A stretch of DNA of 46,566 nt from G963674685 sp964591275 (GTDB lineage: Bacteria; Lernaellota; Lernaellaia; JACKCT01). The notes under the pieces were generated by a model. It saw nothing but the letters and a program-made list of their open reading frames with translations, had not been told where the DNA came from and ran no database searches. Shown here in pieces: positions 7,831-16,281 of this stretch (position 1 is its first letter; every line of letters begins with the position of its first letter). The translations under genes and the position numbers were made by a program. Location of the stretch: the NCBI GenBank assembly GCA_964591275.1, contig CAZQAE010000042.1, positions 1 to 46,566 of the forward strand, written 5' to 3'.

Positions 7831-9594
7831 TCACTCCACAACGGGTTTGCCGTCCATGTGCTCCGGGATCGGCACATTAAAGCGGCGCAGGATCGAGGGC
7901 GCAATGTCCATCAAATGAACGCGGTCGGCGCTGACTCGTCCCGGGGTGATCAGGATACCCGGCACGTAATCCGGGTCAATGCCGCAATGATCGGCGAGCC
8001 ATCGACTTTCATTCGGCGCGACAACAGGAGTTCCGACGCCGCCGAGTGAACTGACCCAGTCGGTGCGGTAGCCCCGGTTATAGCAAAGGACCAGTTCCGC
8101 ACTTTTTGAAAAAGCCTCGCCCCAGTAGAGGCGCTTGGAATCCAGGACCCGCGTAAAGACCGAGCATCCGGTTTCCGGATCTTTAAGATCGCACAGTTTC
8201 TCGATCAATTGTTTTTTCAAATCCTCCGCAGGCTTGCCGGGCGGTACGATGCCTTGCGCCTCGCGTCCTTCCAGATTGACATAGAGCTTGGAAAGGCCAA
8301 GGGCATAAGCCTTCGTGCCGGACCAATCGACGCCGTCCCACAGAAGTTTTCGGTTGCTCAAGTTTCCCAAAGTTGGGTCGGAAGTAGACAAATCCGCTGC
8401 CAGGTATCCGTTTTCAGCCAGCCACCGGTTGACGTTGACCCGTTTTTTCCACGGCGCGAATCCGTGATCGCTGGCAACGATAATGCGCGCCTCGGGGAAA
8501 TGCTTCATTGCCTGTCCGACAAAATCATCAAAGCGAATCAGCGCGCCGGTCAGCGCGGCGTGCACTTCGTCCGTCGCCGTCTCGCCGATTCCCGCGTGCG
8601 CGATGCGGTCGAAGGCTTCGAAGTTGATCATCACAAGCCGGTAGCTCGCATCGGACAGAATTTCAAAAGCTTGTCTCTCCAGAATCGTCGTGGCGCGGTT
8701 CACCATTTCCAGAAGGGCGGGGAAATCGACGCGCCCCTGTGCGTAAACAAGATTCGGTTCAGGCCAGCCGGAAAGTGGGAAAGCTCCGGTGGATTCGTAG
8801 AAGTGTTGTCCGAGTCCGTCGGGGTGCAAGGCCGGGACTTGCGGGGTGCCGGGATGTCCCCAAACCGGCGTGGTCAGGATCCTCGGATCATCAGGCGCAC
8901 CGCTGATATGCGCGGCGATCAGACCTTTTGATCCGTCGAAATCCACTTCAATCCAGGGGCTGTAGATATTTGTGGGAAAGACAAGTTCGCCGCATTGCCA
9001 GGCTTCGCCTTGATGGAAAAAGTTCAGTCGTGCCACTTTCCCGGAGGGTCCGTCGATCTCAATTTCGTACCGATCATCTCCGATTATCTTCCATGTTTTG
9101 GTCTGCGTGCCGAATAAATCGTCGTCGGATTTGAGCTGTTTCTCGTAACTGATCGCCGTGCCCCAAGTTTCGCCAATGTCGGGAACGCCCAGGCCTGATA
9201 TCACCAGGTCCGCATCAGGCGGCGGCGGAAATGTTGCGGGCAGCCGAATAAGTGCGCTTTTGATTCCAGCCAACAAAAGCGGCGTACACAAGGTCGGTGC
9301 GCTCAAGTTGTTGTGAAATTGACCATTTTTGAAACTGAAGAGAGCAACGCTTGGCATATACGTTGCCGGATTGCGATGGAGGAAATCAAAAATGCCGTGT
9401 TTGCCGGGATTGCAACCCGTTAATATTTCCGCAAAGGCCACCGGGGATTCGGCCGGACAGGATGTTGCCAGCGGCGCAAAAGTCCCGCCGGAGGCCAGCC
9501 GCGCAAGGTTCGGCAACAGGTTTTGAGATAAAGCGTGCTGAACGTATCCGTAGTCAGCGCCGTCCAGAAAAAAAGTAAAGACTCTCGATTTCAT
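7831..9594 (-). CDS. Type I phosphodiesterase / nucleotide pyrophosphatase family protein (alkaline phosphatase superfamily)
   Basis: A 587-residue cytoplasmic-looking enzyme, no signal peptide. Metal site and nucleophile motifs are in the expected order: FFLDGADYG (first Asp), SCPAESPVAFAEILTG (Ser in AESP as probable nucleophile) with GKHGIFDFL, then NFEAFDRIAHAG (Asp and His) and ASDHGF (Asp-His). This arrangement matches alkaline-phosphatase-superfamily proteins seen in polysaccharide or lipid loci. A cleaved phosphodiester or pyrophosphate of a sugar nucleotide or lipid carrier is plausible but not shown. The ATG at 9594 begins MKSRVFTFFLDG, which fits the fold; a frame extended to 9657 adds a low-complexity N-terminus. 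It is the first gene of a two-gene unit with the GT9 enzyme. Confidence 0.82.
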   Translation of the reverse strand: MKSRVFTFFLDGADYGYVQHALSQNLLPNLARLASGGTFAPLATSCPAESPVAFAEILTGCNPGKHGIFDFLHRNPATYMPSVALFSFKNGQFHNNLSAPTLCTPLLLAGIKSALIRLPATFPPPPDADLVISGLGVPDIGETWGTAISYEKQLKSDDDLFGTQTKTWKIIGDDRYEIEIDGPSGKVARLNFFHQGEAWQCGELVFPTNIYSPWIEVDFDGSKGLIAAHISGAPDDPRILTTPVWGHPGTPQVPALHPDGLGQHFYESTGAFPLSGWPEPNLVYAQGRVDFPALLEMVNRATTILERQAFEILSDASYRLVMINFEAFDRIAHAGIGETATDEVHAALTGALIRFDDFVGQAMKHFPEARIIVASDHGFAPWKKRVNVNRWLAENGYLAADLSTSDPTLGNLSNRKLLWDGVDWSGTKAYALGLSKLYVNLEGREAQGIVPPGKPAEDLKKQLIEKLCDLKDPETGCSVFTRVLDSKRLYWGEAFSKSAELVLCYNRGYRTDWVSSLGGVGTPVVAPNESRWLADHCGIDPDYVPGILITPGRVSADRVHLMDIAPSILRRFNVPIPEHMDGKPVVE

Positions 9595-9830
9595 GTCATT
9601 TATATTAGGCGTCTTTTGCGCGGCGGTAAATGAGTTGCTTTTTTGCGTCGCCCGCACTTTCCGTCGATGACAAAACGAGCTGTTCGTATTTATTTTCGGT
9701 TTCTGCAGGGCTTGGTATCGCCCCCCGAATGGTCCGGTTTTGGAAAATCTGGTACACCCTCAATAGTCGGCGATCTTGCTCTTTCAAACGCAAATCCCTA
9801 GGGTGACGAGACAATTGATGGAGTTAATAG

Positions 9831-11624
9831 ATGCGGCATGGTCTCCCTGCATCCCAACAAACGGGACGCTTTCTACCACGTTTGTGCTTGGTACTTTGGA
9901 TTCTTTATCTGATTTTATCCATCTTGTGGGATGTCGATGACCCTTTGCCGAAAAAGGCTCCTGGAACATTCGATCTTGCGAGTTATGAAAAGATCATCCA
10001 ATTTCCCGAACGGATTTTCCCCGGTTATTTTTTTACAGCCCTTGATACGGTTCGATCTCTGGCCAACCCGATTTTTCACATGGGCAGGCGTTCGTTCCTG
10101 AGCGCCACGACGTTTTTTTTGATCGTCTTAACACTTTCCGGGTATTGTGCAGGCTTCTGGTCCAGCGGCGAAGAAACCGATGGGCTTTTCGCTGCGGTCT
10201 TCGTGTCATCGTCTCCTTTCATTGCCACGGTTTCCCGCGTTTACGATATTCACCTGCCCCACCTGGCGGCCATAGGCGTCGTCCTGGCCTTTCTCGTTCT
10301 CTTTCGGAAGTCACCTTCCGTCCGCAACGGCATTTTGCTGACCTTGGTATTTGCCCTCGCCATTATCGTTAATTCATCAACAACAGAGTACCTGTTCTTT
10401 GGACTGGCGTTGGCCGCGCCGTTAACCGTGGTTTTTCTGACGGCGGTCATCGAGAAAGTCCATCGCAGAATTTATATTGCCGCTGGCGCCTGTCTCATTA
10501 CCATGATTGTCGTCGCCTCACCGAGCATTCTTAATTCCGTGCCTTACTCCGGTTGGATTCCAGGCGACGCCCGGATTTTCGGCACGGGGTTTTCCGCGCT
10601 GTTCTACAGCACGGAAGGTGTTTGGAAAATTCCAGAAGCTTTGTTCGCTTATCCCTACGTATTCTGGCGGGCCACTCTGTCCTGGCCGCTGAATATAATT
10701 CTTGTCCTCGGTTTCATACTCTTCTTGTTTCGCCGGGACGCGCTACGTTGGTATTGGCTGCCTTCGGTGTTTATACCTTTGGCTCTCCTGATTTTGCTGC
10801 CGAAAAGAAATATTTATTATATTTCCAACATCCTACCGGCTTTTTGCGTATGCGCTGCTCTGGGATTTGGTTTGATTGTCGGTCGCTTTGGTCGCTTCGG
10901 TCGCTACGTCGTCCTCGTCGTTTTTCTGATGGCCGTGACGTACAATCTGGCTGTAGTCAATCAATGGATTCCTTCGGGCAGAATCGACGACAAATGGCTG
11001 CCGTATTTCGTCCCCGGCAAGACAACATACAAACCTCATTATTATCGATTGGGTTTCGAAGGGTTTGGTTCGCGGGTTCTGCAAGAAGACTCCTTATCCA
11101 TGAAATTGACATCGAGTGTCCTGGCCTCGGTTCCGCGACCGGTCGCCTTGGCCTTTGTCGGCAATCCCTGTATTCAGGATCGGACCATCATGGAACTCGC
11201 CTACCAGGGCATCTATTCGCGCGACTTGGTCTGTTCGAATGCAAAGTCGCCATTGCTGCCTTCATACGACGTTATCGTGATCTATCCATTGTTGAAAGAC
11301 ATTCCCGGCCTATATTCATCGCGCAACCTGATGGAAGCGTTCGATAGCCTGGAACGGACGGTGGCCGCCGATCATCCTCTCTCCAAAGCTCTTTATCCTG
11401 ATGAAGCTCTTTATCAGGATGAAGATTGTCTGAATGAGAAAAACCACGGATTGCTATCCATGCTGCACCGGGCCAAACCCGAGTTTGAACGCCTATCCGA
11501 CCGCTTTACGGAAGTTAGATTAATCGACGGTTTTCTCCTCTTTATCGAGCCGCCCAAGAAAAAATACTTTATGTCAACCCCGGCCCGTTTGAGGAGAATT
11601 CCAGATGCCGGCCTAGCCCCGTAG
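9831..11624 (+). CDS. Polytopic membrane protein, possibly GT-C-type glycosyltransferase
   Basis: A 597-residue protein with a first membrane segment at about residues 14-35 and roughly ten more up to about residue 380, then a soluble C-terminal region of about 210 residues. The early loop contains DVDDPLP and the second half SRVYDIHLPHLAA; acidic residues in the first loop and the topology resemble PMT/ArnT-like GT-C enzymes, which use lipid-linked sugars, but I cannot name a family. GGAG lies 6-7 bases before the ATG. It stands alone, divergent from the phosphodiesterase/GT9 pair and convergent with the next genes. Two short in-frame tandem repeats are present (10881-10907 and 11388-11423). 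Confidence 0.65.
   Translation: MRHGLPASQQTGRFLPRLCLVLWILYLILSILWDVDDPLPKKAPGTFDLASYEKIIQFPERIFPGYFFTALDTVRSLANPIFHMGRRSFLSATTFFLIVLTLSGYCAGFWSSGEETDGLFAAVFVSSSPFIATVSRVYDIHLPHLAAIGVVLAFLVLFRKSPSVRNGILLTLVFALAIIVNSSTTEYLFFGLALAAPLTVVFLTAVIEKVHRRIYIAAGACLITMIVVASPSILNSVPYSGWIPGDARIFGTGFSALFYSTEGVWKIPEALFAYPYVFWRATLSWPLNIILVLGFILFLFRRDALRWYWLPSVFIPLALLILLPKRNIYYISNILPAFCVCAALGFGLIVGRFGRFGRYVVLVVFLMAVTYNLAVVNQWIPSGRIDDKWLPYFVPGKTTYKPHYYRLGFEGFGSRVLQEDSLSMKLTSSVLASVPRPVALAFVGNPCIQDRTIMELAYQGIYSRDLVCSNAKSPLLPSYDVIVIYPLLKDIPGLYSSRNLMEAFDSLERTVAADHPLSKALYPDEALYQDEDCLNEKNHGLLSMLHRAKPEFERLSDRFTEVRLIDGFLLFIEPPKKKYFMSTPARLRRIPDAGLAP
10881..10907 (+). repeat. Three tandem 9-base repeats inside a membrane protein gene
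   Basis: Three copies of GGTCGC plus TTT, TTC or TAC encode GRF-GRF-GRY in a loop between membrane segments. The unit is in frame, so repeat-number change would add or remove three residues without breaking the gene. Confidence 0.7.
11388..11423 (+). repeat. 18-base in-frame tandem duplication
   Basis: Two adjacent 18-base units differing at two positions encode ALYPDE and ALYQDE in the soluble C-terminal part of the membrane protein. The high identity suggests a young duplication. Confidence 0.75.
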
Positions 11625-11726
11625 GGTGAAGCCTTTCTACAGATGGGCCGATAATCCACGCAATCCCACAAATTGGCGTTTGGATTTATGTATATAACGA
11701 TGGGATTTTATTTTGAACTTGCTGTA

Positions 11727-11888
11727 TTATTTCGTCTTTATTGTATCTCCGACGTCACTCCTTTTTACAGTCAGGGTGTCACCCTCCTTTTTGATCACAT
11801 TGGCAAACTCGCCCCAAAGACGCACGCCGGTAAAAGCGAAAACACTACCGTGACGACACCGGCTATCAGCGGTGTATATGATTTGCAT
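11727..11888 (-). CDS. Possible small protein of 53 residues
   Basis: An ATG at complement 11886-11888 is preceded by AGGGGA at about five bases and opens a 53-codon frame (MQIIYTADSRCRHGSVFAF, later VRLWGEFANVIKKEGD). It lies 43 bases downstream of the GT-C-like gene on the same strand. Third-position base use is similar to neighbours and there is no antisense gene. I recognise no family. An overlapping plus-strand frame (11673-11945) is the competing interpretation and looks less gene-like. Confidence 0.35.
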   Translation of the reverse strand: MQIIYTADSRCRHGSVFAFTGVRLWGEFANVIKKEGDTLTVKRSDVGDTIKTK

Positions 11889-11931
11889 GAATTCCCCTGT
11901 TTCGTGCTGATCGAAATCGGTGGTGCTGATT

Positions 11932-13683
11932 TCAATCTTTTTTAGGTCGGGATTGCGCCATGGCCAGATGTCCTTTGAGGAATTGCGCCCAGGCTGCGTG
12001 CTCCGCAACAATCAAAGCCTCCGGAAGGGGGGCTTGCGCAGCCTGCGCGATGGCCGGATGATCCAATTTTCCATACCAGATGTATCCGATGGCCGTTCCG
12101 GTCGTGATGGCCGATTGCGCGTCGGATTGCGCTGTATTAATTTCTCCAGTCAATTCATCAGAAGTCAGTTGCCCGCTGGATGAAAGGCCGGTTCCTATTC
12201 CAAGGCGGCAGTAGGGCCACCAGCGCTCGGGCAGCGCCGCGCATTTGTCCACGGCGACGTGCAGGCTCCCGATATGAAACAGGCCGTAGGTGATCCCTGC
12301 GCCGAAACTCATGGAGCGCTTGGCATGGTTCGGAACGTCATCGACAAGGGCGTTTAGTTCCGTGTGCGAGCGCGCCCATTTGCTGCCGATCTCCATATAA
12401 ATCACATCCTTGTCCCAGGCTTGCGCGCGCAATCTGGCGCTTTGAGGGCGCTGAAAATCGATCATCGCAAGGCTGCCGAGAAAGCCCATGATGATAAGCG
12501 CGGTAAATGCTCCTGCAACAAGGAACCTTTTTTGCGGCCAAAGGCGGCCAAATACGACGGCGGCTACCATGGTCAGCGCCGGATAAAGCTGGAAAATGTG
12601 GGCATGCGTTTCTGGATCGAAACCAGCCCAGGTTTGCGCGAAAAGTCCATAACCGGAAAGACAATAGGCTGCGCCGAAGGCTGTCACGTATATCAGGGGA
12701 ATGGCTTGCGCCAGATCCTTGTCGGCCTCGGTTTTGTGCCGGGGCAAGGGCGACAACGAAATGATCCACCCGAGTAATTTACGAGCGACCACTAGGGCAA
12801 AAACGACGCACGTCGCCACGAGGATTATTTCGTATGCGTAGCTGATGATCTTGTCAAAAGCAGTTGATTCAAAACGAAAGTGCATACCTGCGGCAAGGTC
12901 GCTTGTTAAAAGCGACCACGCCCGCTCGATGAGAAGGCTAATGCGCGAGCGCCCCGCTTCGGCGTACGTAGCGTCGGAAAAGCGGAACATTCCCCAAAAG
13001 TGGTGCGTGAGGTTGTAGGCGAGCCAGGGTGAAAAACCCACAATGGCAGAGGCGATGGCGGCGAAGAACTTTTTCGATTTGAAAAGGGCGGCGTCGGTCA
13101 TATGCCAGATGAGCAAACACGTCAGCGGCGTGACGAGGTAGCCATAGTGCACCCATGTGCCGAAACCCCACAAAAATCCCATGACGACGCTGACGACGTA
13201 GCTTTGTTTTTTCTCAAAAAGAAATGAGTGAAATATCAGAAAAGTCAATGCGGAAAGCGTCGCCGTCTCCGCGTAGTTGCCCCAGGGCAGACTGGTCACT
13301 TGGATGATATATGGAATTGGGAAAAGCGCCAGACAGCCGGCAAATAGGGCTGCGGCGTTGCCGGCCATTTTTCGCGCCCATAGCACAGAGAAAAGACCCA
13401 ATAGAAGCGTGGTCATAAGCGCCAGAGCTTTCAAGCCCACGAAGGTTTTGCCGAAGACGTAAAAGAATGGGATTGTCGCCAGGCCGAAAAATAAAGTGCC
13501 GCCCTCATAATCACCGGGCTGATATTCCAGGATCGGCAGCGTCGGACCGTCCATCACCAGGGCTGCGATGCTCCCTGTTTTATATTCCTCTTCATCGTAC
13601 ACGTATTCGGAAAAAAGAAGAAAAATCAGTCGGAGCAGAATCAACGCGATCGCGAAGGCGACGTAGGGCAGGGCGCGTTTCAT
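11932..13683 (-). CDS. Polytopic membrane protein of the GT39/PMT-like (GT-C) type
   Basis: A 583-residue protein with about eleven membrane segments in the first 430 residues and a soluble C-terminal tail. The first periplasmic loop carries SEYVYDEEEYKTG, the acidic motif expected where GT-C glycosyltransferases bind a lipid-phosphate sugar, and later WGNYAETATLSALTF resembles ArnT/PMT proteins. The start ATG (complement 13681-13683) overlaps the stop of the upstream lipoprotein gene as ATGA, so translation is probably coupled. An alternative start at 13725 would overlap by 46 bases and is less likely. Predicted role: transfer of a sugar from a polyprenyl carrier in the periplasm, with unknown acceptor. 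Confidence 0.72.
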   Translation of the reverse strand: MKRALPYVAFAIALILLRLIFLLFSEYVYDEEEYKTGSIAALVMDGPTLPILEYQPGDYEGGTLFFGLATIPFFYVFGKTFVGLKALALMTTLLLGLFSVLWARKMAGNAAALFAGCLALFPIPYIIQVTSLPWGNYAETATLSALTFLIFHSFLFEKKQSYVVSVVMGFLWGFGTWVHYGYLVTPLTCLLIWHMTDAALFKSKKFFAAIASAIVGFSPWLAYNLTHHFWGMFRFSDATYAEAGRSRISLLIERAWSLLTSDLAAGMHFRFESTAFDKIISYAYEIILVATCVVFALVVARKLLGWIISLSPLPRHKTEADKDLAQAIPLIYVTAFGAAYCLSGYGLFAQTWAGFDPETHAHIFQLYPALTMVAAVVFGRLWPQKRFLVAGAFTALIIMGFLGSLAMIDFQRPQSARLRAQAWDKDVIYMEIGSKWARSHTELNALVDDVPNHAKRSMSFGAGITYGLFHIGSLHVAVDKCAALPERWWPYCRLGIGTGLSSSGQLTSDELTGEINTAQSDAQSAITTGTAIGYIWYGKLDHPAIAQAAQAPLPEALIVAEHAAWAQFLKGHLAMAQSRPKKD

Positions 13684-15038
13684 GGATGATTGCCGACCAT
13701 CGTGTCGATAAGTTCGGCGCTGCAATCCGCTTCAATCCCGATATCCGCTACGTTGCCGGTGAGTTTGGATCGGAAGATTCGCCCGCCGTGGCTGCCGCGT
13801 ATGAAGCCGATTCCTCGTTGGTTTCCGCTTGCCGTAAAATTGTCCACGAGTGCATCGTCCGAATCCCACAAGAAAAGCAAGCCGTCGATGCCGTTGCCCG
13901 TGCTGCGACCGCCAAGCACAGCGGCTTTCGGTGAAGTGCGGATGGAAATGCCCTGAAAATTGCACTGGGAAACATCGGCGTTCACAATGGCGCTTGCCGG
14001 GGCGTAATAAAGAAAAATGCCGTGGCGGTCACATTTTTGCACAACGCAGTTAGAAACCACGCACCCGGTGCCGCCGTCGATGTCTATGCCGGAATCTTTA
14101 TAATGACGAACAGTAAAACCGTTGACCCGGACAAACGAAGCGCTGATATGGATGCCGTCCTCCAAAAACGGCGTATCCGGTGATTCCGCCTTCGCGCCAT
14201 CGAGGACCGGTGGGGATTTTCCCGGCCACGCGGCGATTACGGTGGGCGCGCCGCTTGTCCCGGAGCGATCCGCCGGGATGTCGACGGATTCGCGAAAGGG
14301 AAGGGCGGCTTTACCGGATGAGGCGTAAATACGGTCTCCGGCGCCGGCGCGAAGTTCCGTGATGGCGCGCCCAATGCTTTGAAAGGGTGCATCCTCACTG
14401 CCATTTGCGTTGTCGTTTCCGCTCGCGGCGTCCACGTACCAGATCTTTCCCACAGCCTGGGAAAAGGGTTGTCCGGGAGCGACAAATCGGTGCGGGTCGC
14501 CCGGCTCGATTTTTGAAAGAAGCTGATGTCGTGTGGGCGTATCTTTCCAGGCTATGGAGCGCAGTGCGGCCATAGCCAGTGGTCCTTTTCCACTTTCGGA
14601 AAGTTTGGCGAGAATGGACAATGCGTTGGGATCATCGTATCGCCCCAAAGCCTCTACGGCGGCGGCTCGAACGGCTGCGCTGGCGTCGCGTAGCGTCCTT
14701 TCCAGGGGTTCGATTCCGGAAGGGTCTGCAATTTCGCCGATGGCCCAGGCGCAAGCCGCACGAACAGCCGGGCTACGGTCGGCGATGACTTTGTCGTTGA
14801 GCGCTTCGATGCCTGACAGTTCTCTGGTGATGCCTATCATGACCGCGGCGAATCGTTTTTCAACATCCCGGTCGTCGTCGGGATATGTGAGTAGTTCCGG
14901 AAGGCCGGCGGGATCGATGCCGGCGACCTTTCTTGGTGGGCGGTCTACAATCGGATCGTTGCTATGGCGTTGCTGCTGGCATGCGCCTGTAATAGTCACG
15001 ATCAGGATGCCGAAAAGAATGCGTGTAATCCATTTCAT
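13680..15038 (-). CDS. Lipoprotein with HEAT repeats and a right-handed beta-helix domain
   Basis: A 452-residue protein beginning with a lipoprotein signal (MKWITRILFGILIVTITGAC, lipid-modified Cys20). Residues about 60-160 contain HEAT/PBS-lyase-like repeats such as SPAVRAACAWAIGEI and SAAVRAAAVEALGRY. From about 190 the sequence is DUF1565-like, beginning IWYVDAASGNDNANG, and turns into a parallel beta-helix with repeated GI, N and V ladders to the C-terminus, as in polysaccharide lyases or epimerases. It may bind or process a polysaccharide at the outer membrane. The frame is also open to a TTG at 15053, but only the ATG places the signal peptide properly. It overlaps the downstream GT-C-like gene. 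Confidence 0.75.
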   Translation of the reverse strand: MKWITRILFGILIVTITGACQQQRHSNDPIVDRPPRKVAGIDPAGLPELLTYPDDDRDVEKRFAAVMIGITRELSGIEALNDKVIADRSPAVRAACAWAIGEIADPSGIEPLERTLRDASAAVRAAAVEALGRYDDPNALSILAKLSESGKGPLAMAALRSIAWKDTPTRHQLLSKIEPGDPHRFVAPGQPFSQAVGKIWYVDAASGNDNANGSEDAPFQSIGRAITELRAGAGDRIYASSGKAALPFRESVDIPADRSGTSGAPTVIAAWPGKSPPVLDGAKAESPDTPFLEDGIHISASFVRVNGFTVRHYKDSGIDIDGGTGCVVSNCVVQKCDRHGIFLYYAPASAIVNADVSQCNFQGISIRTSPKAAVLGGRSTGNGIDGLLFLWDSDDALVDNFTASGNQRGIGFIRGSHGGRIFRSKLTGNVADIGIEADCSAELIDTMVGNHP

Positions 15039-15101
15039 GTGTCTGATTTTCAATATATTTGCGAAGATCGCAAGGATAAATCAAAAATTGCGTCAAATTC
15101 A

Positions 15102-15130
15102 TTGATCCGAAACAAAGCATTATGTACTAT
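15102..15130 (+). promoter_or_regulatory. Candidate promoter of the polysaccharide operon
   Basis: TTGATC (15102-15107), a 17-base spacer and TACTAT (15125-15130) lie 38 bases before the ATG of the first glycosyltransferase. The match to consensus is moderate, but no better element is visible in this divergent gap. Confidence 0.3.
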
Positions 15131-15168
15131 CCACATTCAAGCGTGGGCCTCAAAATGACGAGAGTTCA

Positions 15169-16278
15169 ATGAAAAAGCCAATTGGCATAGCGCAAGTCGT
15201 ACATAGCCTTGATGTTGGTGGCATGGAGCGTGTGGCTCTGCACCTGGCGACGCATTTGGATCGCGAAAAGTGGCGGCCACTGATCGTTTGCCTCACAACA
15301 ACCGGAGATTTCGCGACTCTTGCCGATCAGGCGGGTATTGAGGTGGTTGCCATGAATAAGCAGCCCGGCGTTGATTTGCTCCTGCCTTTTCGTCTGGCAA
15401 AACTTTTTAGGGATCGGGATATCAGTATTATCCACGCGCATAATTCAGGCCCCTGGTTCAGCGGCGCGCTGGCTTCGCTGGTTGGGGGCCGGGTAAAAGT
15501 AGTTGTGACCGACCACTCTCGCTCGTACCCGATAAAAATGAGGCTGCGTTTGGTGGAGTGGGCGCTGCATCACCTCGTGAGCCTTGTCTCCGTGAGTCAC
15601 GCAAACAAAGAGGACCTTGTGAAAAATCTTTGGATACCGGCCGAAAAAATTCGCGTTATCCAAAATGGCGTAGCGCCGGTCGTGCCTGCGAGCGACGAGA
15701 AATGTAAAGCGCTTAGGCATGAATTGGGCCTTCGGGACGAGGATTTTGTTTTCTTGTTCGTTGCGCGCTTTGAAAAACAAAAGGGACTCCCCATTCTTCT
15801 TCAGGCCGCGCGCTTGCTCAAGGATCAACATCCTGAAATGCGAATCGTTCTCCTCGGGAAGGGTAGTCTTGAATCCGAACTGCTGGAGTTGATCCGTAGT
15901 GATGAGCTTGAGAAAAACGTCATTGTCGCCGGATTTCGACTCGATGTGTCCGATTTTTACCGCCTGGGCCATTGCCTTGTTATGAGTAGCTTTTGGGAGG
16001 GACTTCCCATGTCTGTGCTGGAGGCGATTTCGGCAGGCCTGCCGGTTGTGACTACGGATGTGGGAGATTTAAAATCCGCGGTAACGGAGGGGGAAAACGG
16101 TTTTATCGTGGAACCTGGCGATCCCAGCGCCTTGGCCGACGCGATGGCGCGCGTAATAGAATTGCCTCAAGAGGACCGCCAAAAACAATGCAGGGCGAGT
16201 CGCCGAATATTCGATGAACATTTTCACGTGGATGTCATGGTGAAGCAATACGAAGCCATATATGAGGATATTTTATAA
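15169..16278 (+). CDS. Glycosyltransferase family 4 (GT-B)
   Basis: A 369-residue retaining GT-B enzyme of usual length. The N-terminal glycine-rich loop is SLDVGGMERVALHLA, with IIHAHNSGPW following. The donor-binding half has FLFVARFEKQKG, IVLLGKGSLE and the EX7E motif in FWEGLPMSVLEAISAGLPVV. It transfers a sugar from a nucleotide donor to a growing lipid-linked glycan at the cytoplasmic face of the membrane. It opens a run of seven plus-strand genes with gaps of no more than about 17 bases or 4-base overlaps, which together look like a capsule or exopolysaccharide operon. Sugar specificity cannot be read from the sequence. Confidence 0.92.
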   Translation: MKKPIGIAQVVHSLDVGGMERVALHLATHLDREKWRPLIVCLTTTGDFATLADQAGIEVVAMNKQPGVDLLLPFRLAKLFRDRDISIIHAHNSGPWFSGALASLVGGRVKVVVTDHSRSYPIKMRLRLVEWALHHLVSLVSVSHANKEDLVKNLWIPAEKIRVIQNGVAPVVPASDEKCKALRHELGLRDEDFVFLFVARFEKQKGLPILLQAARLLKDQHPEMRIVLLGKGSLESELLELIRSDELEKNVIVAGFRLDVSDFYRLGHCLVMSSFWEGLPMSVLEAISAGLPVVTTDVGDLKSAVTEGENGFIVEPGDPSALADAMARVIELPQEDRQKQCRASRRIFDEHFHVDVMVKQYEAIYEDIL

Positions 16279-16281
16279 AAG

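Noticed and set aside
8209..8931. 240-codon plus-strand frame
   Set aside because: Entirely antisense to the phosphodiesterase gene, whose motifs are clear on the other strand.
9605..9814. 69-codon minus-strand frame just upstream of the phosphodiesterase gene
   Set aside because: Starts with TTG, has no Shine-Dalgarno and reads as low-complexity charged sequence; treated as leader region.
11673..11945. 90-codon plus-strand frame
   Set aside because: No ribosome-binding site; the minus-strand 53-codon frame in the same place has one.
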